Origin: an uncultured Oscillospiraceae bacterium
GTDB taxonomy: Bacteria; Bacillota; Clostridia; Oscillospirales; Oscillospiraceae
Direction: 5' to 3'
Length of the DNA: 61,188 nucleotides
Assembly: GCA_947584295.1 (NCBI GenBank)
Contig: CANPWM010000003.1
Span: 1 to 61,188 of the forward strand
Part shown: positions 24,553-32,644 of the stretch, one piece after another
Numbering within the stretch: position 1 is the stretch's first letter
Layout: the number at the start of each line of letters is the position of its first letter
Position numbers and translations under genes: made by a program
The notes under the pieces: generated by a model
Seen by the model: only the letters and a program-made list of their open reading frames with translations
Databases searched by the model: none
Told to the model about the DNA's origin: nothing

Positions 24553-25767
24553 TTATTTCTTATACTTCTCCCTCAAGCTCACCTTCCCCTGCTTGGCGTC
24601 CATCTCCTGTTCCTTTGCGGTGATGGTCCTCCATTGCGGATTCTCTTCGCCGAGGTCGATGAAATGCATAGTCTCAAAATGATACCGGGGGTCAAAGGAG
24701 ATGTCACGTGCCACCAGCTCGTCCCAGGGGGAGAGGGAGAGGCGTTTTTGAAGGGAGAACGGTTCTGGCTCCAGCTCGGCTTCCAGTGGCTCCTCCTCCG
24801 GGTTGATGCGGTTCAAAAGCTCCTCGCCGGTGATTTTTCCCTCCAGATATTCGTCTCTGGCCTCGCAGGCCTCCTCGATCCAGTCCTCGTATCCGCCGGG
24901 GACGGTCTTGCCGGGGGCCGTGGCGTAGCAACGGTACTCACGCTCATAGAACCGTGCGCGCAGCCGCTTGAAGGCGAGAAGATACTTGTCCTCGGCTGGT
25001 CCGTCCTTGCGTTTTAGGTTCGGCCCCCTCTTTTTGCAGGTGCTCTTGTCGCTCCACTTGCGGTCACAGTAGTCGGTCTTCTTGTTGGTCTTCGGAACGA
25101 AATACCGCCAGCAGTATTGGCACCGGGCGATTCGCTTACCGGAACGTAAAACCGCGCAGAGCTCAAAGATGTACAGCTCCATGAGAGATTTGACCTCATG
25201 CTCGCTGACACCCTGCTCCTCGTTCCCGTCCACCGAAAAACCATAGTTGCGAAGTTGAGGGTAAATGCCTATGGTGTGTTCCCAACGTTCCTGCTGTGTC
25301 ATGCCCTCTGTGTTACCGAAGCACACCTCCATGACGTTGCGCATCCGCACGCGGGTGAGATACAACGTCCGCGCCGCGTCCATCATCCGCATACCGTTCT
25401 GAAGCAGAAACAGGGCGCTGCCGTCGTCCCTGTTCCCTGCCGCTCTGTCCAGCGCGGAGCGCGTGAAGAAATACGCTTCGGGAAAGCTCTCCCGGAAGCT
25501 GTCCGACACGGCATAACACATGGTCACTATGTCCCGGTAGTCCTGCTCCGAAACGTCCAGCGACTCTTTAAAGAGACTATGCATCTCAATTTCATTGAGC
25601 TGCCGCATGTATTCTTTGAGCGCCCTGTCCGTAAAACGGATCAGGTCATCGTGGGGCAACACCGTCTCATCCAAAAGCAAAGTCCCGTCAAAATCTAATA
25701 ACCGCTTTCGTATCATCCCGCCCGGCTCCTCCGTTATGGTGAGTCCGGGCGTTTTCTTTTTCTCCAT
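24553..25767 (-). CDS. DUF6076-like protein with Cys cluster
   Basis: The protein has 404 residues with GGAGG before its ATG. The middle carries RIARCQYCWRYFVP, then TDYCDRKW and STCKKRG, a probable zinc-binding cluster (about 230-265). I associate this pattern with the DUF6076 family, found in mobile elements of gut Firmicutes. The C-terminus is highly charged. It is divergent from the RepA-like ATPase gene. Function is unknown; binding of nucleic acid is plausible. Confidence 0.7.
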   Translation of the reverse strand: MEKKKTPGLTITEEPGGMIRKRLLDFDGTLLLDETVLPHDDLIRFTDRALKEYMRQLNEIEMHSLFKESLDVSEQDYRDIVTMCYAVSDSFRESFPEAYFFTRSALDRAAGNRDDGSALFLLQNGMRMMDAARTLYLTRVRMRNVMEVCFGNTEGMTQQERWEHTIGIYPQLRNYGFSVDGNEEQGVSEHEVKSLMELYIFELCAVLRSGKRIARCQYCWRYFVPKTNKKTDYCDRKWSDKSTCKKRGPNLKRKDGPAEDKYLLAFKRLRARFYEREYRCYATAPGKTVPGGYEDWIEEACEARDEYLEGKITGEELLNRINPEEEPLEAELEPEPFSLQKRLSLSPWDELVARDISFDPRYHFETMHFIDLGEENPQWRTITAKEQEMDAKQGKVSLREKYKK

Positions 25768-25918
25768 GTCGCTCCTCCAAAAATTTTTTTAAAAAAACTC
25801 AAAAAAATCTCAAAAATAGCCTCCGAAAGATCACTGCACTATGTAGAGAGCTCCGATATTATTGTACCATGAGATCGCGGGAAAGGAAAGTCCAGTAAAA
25901 ACATGGAGGAGGATAAAA

Positions 25919-26992
25919 ATGAAAAACACAGAACGATTAAAAACCGTCACCGGTGAGGAACTGATGAACGAACCCATCCGTCCGCCCAACTTCATTGTGG
26001 ACACTCTGCTGTCCCAAGGCCTGCACATCCTTGCGGGCGCGCCGAAGGTGGGGAAATCCTGGCTGGCACTGTGGCTGGCCGTGACGGTGGCGAAAGGGGA
26101 GCCGGTGTGGGGCATGTCTGTTCGGCAGGGTACGACTCTGTACCTCTGCCTTGAGGATTCGACCCTGCGAATCCAAAACCGGCTCTTCGAGATCACGGAG
26201 GACGCCCCGGCCAACGTCCACTTCTGCACGGAGAGCCGTGTCGTGGGCGCGGGGCTGGAGGAACAACTGGAGACGTTTCTGACGGAACACCCTGACACGT
26301 CGCTGGTCATCATCGACACCTTGCAGATGGTGAGAAGTGCCAAGCGGGACAACACCTACGCCAACGACTACTCCGACCTGTCGGCGCTGAAGAAAATTGC
26401 CGATGCTCATGGCCTCGCCATTCTGCTCATCCATCATCTGCGAAAGGAAAACGCGGACGACGATGTGTTCAAACGTATCTCCGGCACCACGGCTATCAGC
26501 GGCGCGGTAGACTCCAGCTTCACGCTGGTGGAGGACGGACGCGGGAGCGGGCGGGCCACGCTCTACTGCATCGGGCGGGACATCGAGTATCGGGAGCTGT
26601 CTCTTGTCAGAAGTGAGTGCAACGTTTGGGACGTAGAAGAAACGCTCCTCCCGGTCAACAAATCCGGCAACCTTATTTCTCTGCTCTCTGCGTTTGTGAA
26701 GACCAACGGAAATTTTATCGGCACTCCCACGCAGCTCGTGAACAGTATCGACCCTGTCGGCACGGAGAACATCAGCACCCGGACGCTCTCCCGTAAGATT
26801 CTGCAAAGCGATGCGGCTCTAAAGAAAGCGGGCATCGAGGCCGTCTGCCGCCGGAGCAACGGCAAGCGGATCATCGAGCTCGTGAGTGCCGATAGTGACG
26901 ATACCACCGCCCCCGTAAACATCGGCACTATCGACCCTGTCGCCGCACACGTCGCCGCAGGTACGCCAGCAACACTGGAGGTGGCATCGTGA
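25919..26992 (+). CDS. RepA-like AAA ATPase (AAA_25 type)
   Basis: The protein has 357 residues from the ATG at 25919, preceded by GGAGGAGG. Walker A is LAGAPKVGKSWLAL (about 35-48) and Walker B is SLVIIDTLQMV. A further RecA-fold segment AILLIHHLRKEN follows. This matches RepA-type hexameric helicases used for plasmid or element replication. The C-terminal ~100 residues are less conserved, with a probable winged helix. It is the first gene of the plus-strand replication and mobilization block. Confidence 0.85.
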   Translation: MKNTERLKTVTGEELMNEPIRPPNFIVDTLLSQGLHILAGAPKVGKSWLALWLAVTVAKGEPVWGMSVRQGTTLYLCLEDSTLRIQNRLFEITEDAPANVHFCTESRVVGAGLEEQLETFLTEHPDTSLVIIDTLQMVRSAKRDNTYANDYSDLSALKKIADAHGLAILLIHHLRKENADDDVFKRISGTTAISGAVDSSFTLVEDGRGSGRATLYCIGRDIEYRELSLVRSECNVWDVEETLLPVNKSGNLISLLSAFVKTNGNFIGTPTQLVNSIDPVGTENISTRTLSRKILQSDAALKKAGIEAVCRRSNGKRIIELVSADSDDTTAPVNIGTIDPVAAHVAAGTPATLEVAS

Positions 26993-27207
26993 GTCGCCTC
27001 TGCAATAAGAGCGCACACAGCGCCAGCGTCGCCCAAATTGAAAAGCCGCCCTTTTTACTTTTCGGGTCACGGTTACGGCAGAGGAAAAACTCTCCCCTTG
27101 GGAGAGGCAAGCATCGCGTTTGTCTGTACACCGGGCCCTGCCCGGCGCCCCGCCAAACGCATTTGCGGGCAGTAGCCCGCACCCACTATGACGGAGGTGA
27201 AAAATGA
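26989..27207 (+). CDS. Doubtful small open frame spanning the probable oriT region
   Basis: A 72-codon frame starts at a GTG that overlaps the ATPase stop (26989-26992) after GGAGG. It ends at a TGA overlapping the MobC start (27204-27207). The coupling at both ends favours a gene, but the basic, low-complexity product is not recognised. The same DNA contains three hairpins (27090-27106, 27131-27145, about 27167-27182), as expected of an origin of transfer next to mobC. I favour a non-coding role. Confidence 0.3.
   Translation: MSRLCNKSAHSASVAQIEKPPFLLFGSRLRQRKNSPLGRGKHRVCLYTGPCPAPRQTHLRAVARTHYDGGEK
27080..27182 (+). other. Probable origin of transfer (oriT) region
   Basis: Three hairpins in about 100 nt just upstream of mobC, including CTCTCCC...GGGAGAG (27090-27106) and CCGGGC...GCCCGG (27131-27145), lie where MOBP-type elements carry oriT. 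The nick site cannot be identified by eye. Confidence 0.4.
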
Positions 27208-27509
27208 AAAAGGACACCACACTCAGCATCCGCCTCTCCCAACTTGAGCTGGACGTCATTCGAGCCGAGGCGAAGAAGGCGCACCTCTCTCAGAGCGACT
27301 ACGTCTCCCTGTGCTGCCTCGGTCAGCAGGTGGTGGTCATGGACGGACTCAAAGAAGTGCTGACGGAGCTGCGCAGGATAGGCAACAACGTCAACCAGCT
27401 AGCGGTGCTCTGCAACATGGGCAAGCTCAACGCAGTGAACCTGGACGGAGTACAACAGTCGCTCTCTGAGATAGGCCGCGTGCTCCGTGAGATGCAGGAA
27501 GGCAGGTGA
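27204..27509 (+). CDS. mobC: MobC-like relaxosome protein
   Basis: The protein has 101 residues. The N-terminal ribbon-helix-helix-like part (SIRLSQLELDVIRAEAKKA) is followed by the family signature LRRIGNNVNQLAVLCN. MobC proteins open DNA at oriT and help the relaxase nick. The start has GGAGG upstream, and the stop overlaps the relaxase start by 4 nt, giving coupled translation. Confidence 0.88.
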   Translation: MKKDTTLSIRLSQLELDVIRAEAKKAHLSQSDYVSLCCLGQQVVVMDGLKEVLTELRRIGNNVNQLAVLCNMGKLNAVNLDGVQQSLSEIGRVLREMQEGR

Positions 27510-28846
27510 CGCTCTTGGCGATAGTCAACTTCGTCAACTACTCGAGCCGCTCAAAGAGTAGTCAGTCACGCGGGTGCATGAGGTCGGTGATGAAGTACGT
27601 GGCACAGGAGGCGAAGACACAATGGCAGGACCGCCAGCTCGTCACCGGCGTCAACTGTCAGGCGCAGTCTGCCTACGACGACTTCCTCAACACCAAGCTC
27701 CTCTACCACAAGGACGGTGGCAGGATGTTCTACCACCTGGTCCAGAGCTTCCCCAGCGGCGCGGAGGTGAATCCCACGACTGCTCACGCCGCCGCGCTCA
27801 AGCTGGCGGAGCAGTTCAAAGACCACGAGGTGCTGGTCTGCACGCACACCGACCGGGATCACGTCCACTCCCACCTCATCATCAACAGCGTTAACTTCGA
27901 GACGGGTCGCAAGCTCCACGTGGACGGCGATGTGATCCAGCAGCTGAAAATGGTCAACGACCAGATCTGCGCCGAGCTGGGCCTGCCGGTGTTCGAGCTG
28001 CCACGGGAGCGAAAGGAGAAGCCTATATCTTCCCGCGAGTACCGCGTCGCCGAGAAGCGCAACAGTTGGAAGTACCGCCTCATCAACGCCATCGATGACT
28101 GCATGACCTACGCCGGGAGCAAAGAAGAATTCATTAAGCTCATGGACGAGTACAGGATCACGCCAACAGACAAGTGCGGGATCGGCATCCGATGGGAGGA
28201 CACGCGCAAGAACATCACCTACACACTCCCCTCCGGCATGAGATGCCGGGACGACAGATTACACGAAGAAAAATATTTGAAGGAGAACATGGAACATGAA
28301 TTCGCAATCCGACAGGAGGCTCTCCAACGAGGAGTTGAAGGCCCTGAACAGGCCCGGTCAAGTGGAGGTGCTGACGCTCCTCAGTGGTCTTCTCCAGCGG
28401 CAAGCAAGAATAGAAGAAACACTCACGACGTTGATGACGACCGAGGACGCGAATCGAATACTAAACCAGACAGCCAGCCTGAACAACCGCATACAGGTTC
28501 TGCAACAACAGGTTGGGAAAATGCACGAGAGCAATACTGCGAGCATCGAAAACGTGGAGAGAGCTTCGAGGAAGTCTGTGCGCAGCTTAACGCATACCGC
28601 GAAAGCCTCAATAATCCTGACGGCGATAGCGTCCTCACTCTCGACCCTGTTGCTGACGCTCTTATCTCGACTGCTGTGACTGTGGCCGCCCTCTCTGACA
28701 CCGGCCCAGTCCGAGATGCTACCACCATGCGTCAGCACGTGGACTCCAAGGCGCTCAAGGAGACACGGAGAAAGAAAATCGCCATGGGCCACAAACCCGA
28801 CGACCATGAGGACAAAGAACCCACATGGTCACAAACAATGATGTAA
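27506..28846 (+). CDS. mobA: MobA/VirD2-like relaxase (MOBP)
   Basis: The protein has 446 residues; the GTG at 27506 overlaps the mobC stop, and a TTG at 27515 is an alternative start. The HUH motif is clear in HTDRDHVHSHLIIN (about 113-126). A likely nicking Tyr lies in the N-terminal segment, for example VNYSS or MKYVAQ. The catalytic part ends near residue 260. The last ~180 residues are hydrophilic, Glu/Arg/Ser-rich and apparently disordered. Exactly in that part another frame encodes a coiled-coil protein (28296-28679). The relaxase would nick oriT and lead the strand into a helper conjugation system. Confidence 0.9.
   Translation: MTLLAIVNFVNYSSRSKSSQSRGCMRSVMKYVAQEAKTQWQDRQLVTGVNCQAQSAYDDFLNTKLLYHKDGGRMFYHLVQSFPSGAEVNPTTAHAAALKLAEQFKDHEVLVCTHTDRDHVHSHLIINSVNFETGRKLHVDGDVIQQLKMVNDQICAELGLPVFELPRERKEKPISSREYRVAEKRNSWKYRLINAIDDCMTYAGSKEEFIKLMDEYRITPTDKCGIGIRWEDTRKNITYTLPSGMRCRDDRLHEEKYLKENMEHEFAIRQEALQRGVEGPEQARSSGGADAPQWSSPAASKNRRNTHDVDDDRGRESNTKPDSQPEQPHTGSATTGWENAREQYCEHRKRGESFEEVCAQLNAYRESLNNPDGDSVLTLDPVADALISTAVTVAALSDTGPVRDATTMRQHVDSKALKETRRKKIAMGHKPDDHEDKEPTWSQTMM
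28296..28679 (+). CDS. MobB-like membrane protein nested in the relaxase gene
   Basis: A 127-codon frame lies wholly inside the relaxase gene in another phase, with AAGGAG about 11 nt before its ATG. Residues about 25-100 have heptad character (LLSGLLQRQARIEETL, NNRIQVLQQQVGKM), and about 104-127 is a hydrophobic C-terminal anchor (SIILTAIASSLSTLLLTLL). In ColE1- and RSF1010-type systems a membrane protein MobB is likewise encoded within the relaxase gene. That parallel is positional; sequence homology is unproven. Confidence 0.55.
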   Translation: MNSQSDRRLSNEELKALNRPGQVEVLTLLSGLLQRQARIEETLTTLMTTEDANRILNQTASLNNRIQVLQQQVGKMHESNTASIENVERASRKSVRSLTHTAKASIILTAIASSLSTLLLTLLSRLL

Positions 28847-28862
28847 CAAGGAGGAATATAGA

Positions 28863-29138
28863 TTGACAGACTTTGAAGAATACCAAGCCACCGGCATGCT
28901 CGGCAGCTACAAACCCAGCGACGTGAGTGAATGGCGCTACATGGGCGACAACAAGATGTTCCCAGGCTTCAAGCACACGGAGTATTCCGAGAGCGACAAT
29001 GGCGAGTCCCAAATCTACCGCGAGATGTACATCGGCGGCAGACTCTTCCGCATCCGCTCCGTCTTCGAGGCAGGGGCCAGGCGCACGCCGACCGAAAGCC
29101 TCTTTCACGTCATAGACAGCGACCTCAAAAAAGTTTGA
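28863..29138 (+). CDS. Small conserved-looking protein of the element
   Basis: The protein has 91 residues from a TTG start preceded by AAGGAGG at good spacing. It begins with DFEEYQATGMLGSYKPSDVS and ends with FHVIDSDLKK, and it has no signal or membrane segment. It lies 16 nt after the relaxase and 74 nt before the recombinase. I do not recognise the family. Similar small genes often sit beside recombinases in such elements, so a role in excision is possible but not shown. Confidence 0.65.
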   Translation: MTDFEEYQATGMLGSYKPSDVSEWRYMGDNKMFPGFKHTEYSESDNGESQIYREMYIGGRLFRIRSVFEAGARRTPTESLFHVIDSDLKKV

Positions 29139-29212
29139 AAAAAGTATAGACTTCGGGCAAGCCTTGCGGTATTGTTGTACTGCTGTACCGGCTTGCCCGG
29201 AAAGGAGGAAAT

Positions 29213-30934
29213 ATGGCAAGCCAAGAAAAATACACCATCCTCTATGGCCGGCTGAGCCAGGAGGATATGCAGAAGCGAAGCGGCAAGGAGGACGACTCCA
29301 ACAGCATCCAGAATCAAAGACTGCTCCTTGAAAAGTACGCCGCCGTCAAGGGTTTCACAAATACGCGCTTCATCTATGACGACGGCTACACCGGCACCAA
29401 CTTCAACCGTCCCGGCTGGCAGGAGGTCATGGAGCTCATAGAGTCTGATCAAGTCGCCACGCTGATCGTCAAGGACATGTCCCGCTTGGGCAGGGAGTAT
29501 CTGCAAGTGGGCCAGTACACCGAATTGGTCTTCCCCAGCTACGGTGTCCGCTTCATAGCCGTCAACGACGGCGTGGACAGCCTCGTGGAATCCTCCAACG
29601 ACTTCACGCCGTTCAGGAACATCATCAACGAGTTCTATTGCAAGGACTGTAGCAACAAAGGACGTGCCGTCGTGAAGCTCAAAGCACAGACAGGCGCGCG
29701 TATCGCCACCCGCCCTCTCTACGGCTATATGAAGGACCCGGACGACCCCAAGCGGCATATCGTCCCCGATCCGGACACAGCACCGGTAGTCAAGCGCATC
29801 TTCACCCTCTGCGCTGATGGCATGGGCCCATCAAAGATCGCACAGCAGCTTGAGGCGGATCAAATTCCCACGCCGTCCTATTACTGCTATGAGAAGTACG
29901 GCGTGAAGCTCACCGGCCTCGACACCTCCCACCCCTTCGCGTGGTCGGCGACTACGATCTCACGGATCTTGGAAAACGAGACATACCTGGGCGTGACGGT
30001 CAACATGAAAACTACGACTGTCTCATATAAGAACAAGAAGCGAATTGACCGCCCGGAATCCGAACAGTTCCGTTTTGAAGGAACTCATAAGCCGCTGATT
30101 GACAGTCAGACATGGGAGATCGTGCAGGACAACCGCAGGCACAAGCGGAGATACACCAGATTCGAGGAACCCAGCCTGTTTTCCGGCCTCGTCTACTGCA
30201 TGGATTGTGGGGCTGTAATGACGTACCACCGGACCCACGGGGAGAAGGAGGCCAAAGCCCGGTTCATATGCTCCAATTACCGCAAGAACAGCAAAACCAC
30301 CTGCTCGGTCCACGGCATTCGGGAAGAAGACCTCTATGCCATCGTCCTTGACGACCTCCGCCGTGTCACCCACTTCGCAAGGCAGAATGAACGGAAGTTC
30401 GCGGAATACATCGGCATGAAACGCACAAAGGAGGCACAAAAGGAGATGCAAGGCCTTGAAAAGCAGATCTCCGCCATGACCAAGCGTCAATCCGAACTCA
30501 TGTCCCTGTTCAAACGTCTATATGAGGATAACGTCCTTGGCAGGATACCCGATGAGCAGTACAGGATCTTATCCACTGAGTACACCTCAGAGCAGGAGCA
30601 CATCAAGAACGCCCTCCCGGAGCTGACCAAACATTTGCAGGAGCTAAAGGACTCCACCTCCAACTTTGACCGCTTCCTGGACAACGCCCACAAATACACG
30701 GAGATAAGCGAGCTGACCCCGGAGCTCCTTCACACCTTCATCAAGCGCATCGAGGTCGGCGAGCGCGCCAAGAAGTATTCCCGTAGCGCCCCGCAGGACA
30801 TTATAATCCACTACCGCGACATTGGCATACTCGACGACACGCCCCAGGAGATGGAGGACCTCCTCCGCCAAGTAGCCGAAATGGACGGAGACGTCACCTA
30901 CGCACAGGAGCCCGTGTGGGACACGGACTTCTGA
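29213..30934 (+). CDS. Large serine recombinase (TnpX-like)
   Basis: The protein has 573 residues with GGAGG before the ATG. The N-terminal resolvase domain has the catalytic Ser in ILYGRLSQED (about residue 15) and the Arg-rich helix MSRLGREYLQVGQY. A recombinase domain and a zinc ribbon follow (CMDCGAVMTYH and later FICSNYR). A coiled-coil DUF4368-like tail completes it. Such proteins excise and insert Tn4451-type elements through a 2-bp crossover. The gene ends 24 nt from the right inverted repeat, the usual place. Confidence 0.93.
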   Translation: MASQEKYTILYGRLSQEDMQKRSGKEDDSNSIQNQRLLLEKYAAVKGFTNTRFIYDDGYTGTNFNRPGWQEVMELIESDQVATLIVKDMSRLGREYLQVGQYTELVFPSYGVRFIAVNDGVDSLVESSNDFTPFRNIINEFYCKDCSNKGRAVVKLKAQTGARIATRPLYGYMKDPDDPKRHIVPDPDTAPVVKRIFTLCADGMGPSKIAQQLEADQIPTPSYYCYEKYGVKLTGLDTSHPFAWSATTISRILENETYLGVTVNMKTTTVSYKNKKRIDRPESEQFRFEGTHKPLIDSQTWEIVQDNRRHKRRYTRFEEPSLFSGLVYCMDCGAVMTYHRTHGEKEAKARFICSNYRKNSKTTCSVHGIREEDLYAIVLDDLRRVTHFARQNERKFAEYIGMKRTKEAQKEMQGLEKQISAMTKRQSELMSLFKRLYEDNVLGRIPDEQYRILSTEYTSEQEHIKNALPELTKHLQELKDSTSNFDRFLDNAHKYTEISELTPELLHTFIKRIEVGERAKKYSRSAPQDIIIHYRDIGILDDTPQEMEDLLRQVAEMDGDVTYAQEPVWDTDF

Positions 30935-30957
30935 ACGAAAACAATATTAACTTAGTA

Positions 30958-30992
30958 GGTTCACAAAGTTTCCCTATAAACACGAGCAGATG
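30958..30992 (-). repeat. Right terminal inverted repeat of the mobile element (attR side)
   Basis: It is the inverted partner of 16568-16602, with shared blocks TTTCCCTAT and GGTTCAC on the plus strand. The ATG at 30990-30992 is the junction with the right half of the dispersed repeat. Confidence 0.7.
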
Positions 30993-31028
30993 CCGCCGGA
31001 AAAAATATCAAATTTGAGTTTTTTGACA
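30990..31028 (+). repeat. Dispersed intergenic repeat, right half
   Basis: ATGCCGCCGGAAAAAA and the following AAATTTGAGTTTTTTGACA match the 54 kb copy (minus strand, 54010 down to about 53972). It starts exactly where the left half at 16418-16571 stops. Confidence 0.8.
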
Positions 31029-31034
31029 GGCAAA

Positions 31035-31062
31035 GACACCGCTCCCATCAGGGAATGGTGTC
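31035..31062 (-). terminator. Hairpin after the cardiolipin synthase gene
   Basis: GACACC...GGTGTC stem, 17 nt past the stop at 31079 on the minus strand. It is a near copy of the hairpin at 16380-16407 with some changes in the arms. The T run is weak. Confidence 0.5.
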
Positions 31063-31078
31063 TTAATATGTACTTATC

Positions 31079-32587
31079 TCAGCACAGCGGGGCGATGAGG
31101 CGGAGGAAGCCGTCTATGAGCCATTTGCCGAAGGTAGCGTGCAGATCCTCCAGCTTTCGCTGGCGGGATTTGGACTGGGTGTCCAGATAGTCGTCCTTCA
31201 GGCTGGTGAGCAGGGAGGAGCGGTAGAACACCGTGTTGTTTTCAAACTGCAAAAACAGACTGCGGTAGTCCAGATTCACCGTCCCCACGGCCCCCACCTT
31301 GTCGTCCACCAGGCACGCCTTGGCGTGGAGGAACCCGGGGCTGTACTCAAAAATCTTTACGCCTGCCTCCAGCAGAACGGGATAGAAGCTCCTGGTCATG
31401 CGGTAGACGATCTTCTTGTCGGGGATCCCCGGGGTGATGATCCGCACGTCCACCCCGCGCTGGGCGGCGCGAACAAGGGCGTCCAGCAGCGCCTCGCCGG
31501 GGAGCAGATAGGGGGTGTAGAACCAGGCGTATTTCTCCGCCTGGGCCAGAAGGTCGATATACAGCTCGTTGGTGGTGGCCTCGGGCCGCAGGGGGGAGTC
31601 GTAATAGGGGAGAACAAGGCCGTCCGTCCTGGCGCTGGCCCCGGTGGGCGCTGTCAGGCAGCTCTCCGGCACGGGGTCTTTCGTAAAGGCGTTCCACAGC
31701 TCCGCGAACATGCGGGTGAAGCTCCTGGCCGCCTCGCCGCGCACCATGAAGCCGATGTCCTTCCAGTGTCCGAAGCGGGTGATGTGGTTGATGTACTCGT
31801 CCGCCAGGTTCACGCCGCCGCTGAAGGCGGTCTTGCCGTCGATGATCAGCATCTTCCGATGCGTCCGGCAGCTTACCGTCCCGCTGACGTACAGAAGCGG
31901 ATTGAAGGCCACGCACTGGATCCCCTTTTTCTGAAGCGCCTCCGCGTCCTTCTTGGTGTAGGTGGAGATACTGCCCAGATCGTCATACAGCACGCGCACG
32001 TCCACGCCCTGGACGGCCTTCCGGGCCATGACCTCGGTGAGAGAGTCCCAGAAAAGCCCGTTCTCGATGATCAGATACTCCACAAAGATGAACTTTTCCG
32101 CCTTCTCCAGCTCCTCCAGCATACGGGGGAACATATCGTCGCCCAGTGGGTAATATTCCGTCTCCCGGCCCTGCCGGAGAGGAAAGCCCGTGTCCCGCTG
32201 GACAAAGCGGAGCGTCTGGGCAAGCCGCCCGTCCTCCTGCTCCAGCGCCGCGTAGAGCGGGCCGGAGGCGTCCTCCTCCGGGGGCAGGGGCGTCGCCTTC
32301 TCCAGCCGCTTGCGAATGGGCGCCATGGAGTGCTTGTTGCCCAGTATAAGGTACAACAGCGCGCCCGGGAGCGGGAAGGTCAGGATCAGCAGGAGCCAGA
32401 GGATCCGATAGGTGGACTCGTCCCGGCGGGTCACCAGATACAGCACGAAAACAAGCGCCAGAATACCCAGCACAATGTTTATGGCGGTGGCCCAGGGCTT
32501 CAGCCAGGTAAAGAACAGCAGGTAGAGAAGCACCTGCACGGCCACAGCCGGAAGAACCGCTATCACGCGGCGGAACACCATTTTCAT
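31079..32587 (-). CDS. cls: Cardiolipin synthase
   Basis: The protein has 502 residues. Two membrane segments at about 9-55 precede two phospholipase-D motifs: HRKMLIIDGKTAFSGGVN (about 225) and HAKACLVDDKVGAVGTVN (about 405). This is the standard Gram-positive cardiolipin synthase, joining two phosphatidylglycerols at the membrane. It lies just outside the right end of the mobile element. A DUF308 membrane protein gene precedes it with a 57-nt gap. Confidence 0.93.
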   Translation of the reverse strand: MKMVFRRVIAVLPAVAVQVLLYLLFFTWLKPWATAINIVLGILALVFVLYLVTRRDESTYRILWLLLILTFPLPGALLYLILGNKHSMAPIRKRLEKATPLPPEEDASGPLYAALEQEDGRLAQTLRFVQRDTGFPLRQGRETEYYPLGDDMFPRMLEELEKAEKFIFVEYLIIENGLFWDSLTEVMARKAVQGVDVRVLYDDLGSISTYTKKDAEALQKKGIQCVAFNPLLYVSGTVSCRTHRKMLIIDGKTAFSGGVNLADEYINHITRFGHWKDIGFMVRGEAARSFTRMFAELWNAFTKDPVPESCLTAPTGASARTDGLVLPYYDSPLRPEATTNELYIDLLAQAEKYAWFYTPYLLPGEALLDALVRAAQRGVDVRIITPGIPDKKIVYRMTRSFYPVLLEAGVKIFEYSPGFLHAKACLVDDKVGAVGTVNLDYRSLFLQFENNTVFYRSSLLTSLKDDYLDTQSKSRQRKLEDLHATFGKWLIDGFLRLIAPLC

Positions 32588-32644
32588 ATCGCTATCCCCT
32601 CTCTTTCCCCGCCGTGACGGCGGTCTTTTTTCAAGCGGCCCCGG

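Larger units (their letters stand above)
16571..30990. mobile_element. Integrative mobilizable element, about 14.4 kb
   Basis: The element lies between the two halves of a dispersed repeat that is intact at 53.9-54.2 kb. Joining 16571 to 30993 restores the repeat exactly, with a shared ATG at both junctions. Its ends carry imperfect inverted repeats (16568-16602, 30958-30992). It encodes a large serine recombinase at the right end, a relaxase with MobC, and a RepA-like ATPase, the plan of Tn4451-type mobilizable elements. It has no conjugation machinery of its own. Cargo: a DUF2806 gene, the Bce module with C39-like peptidase, an HNH-like gene and a DUF6076-like gene. The cargo is clearly more AT-rich than the host flanks. 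Confidence 0.82.

Noticed and set aside
32611..32631. CCGCCGTGACGGCGG stem followed by six T
   Set aside because: The T run is on the plus strand where no gene ends. Both flanking genes run minus, so a terminator role is unsupported.
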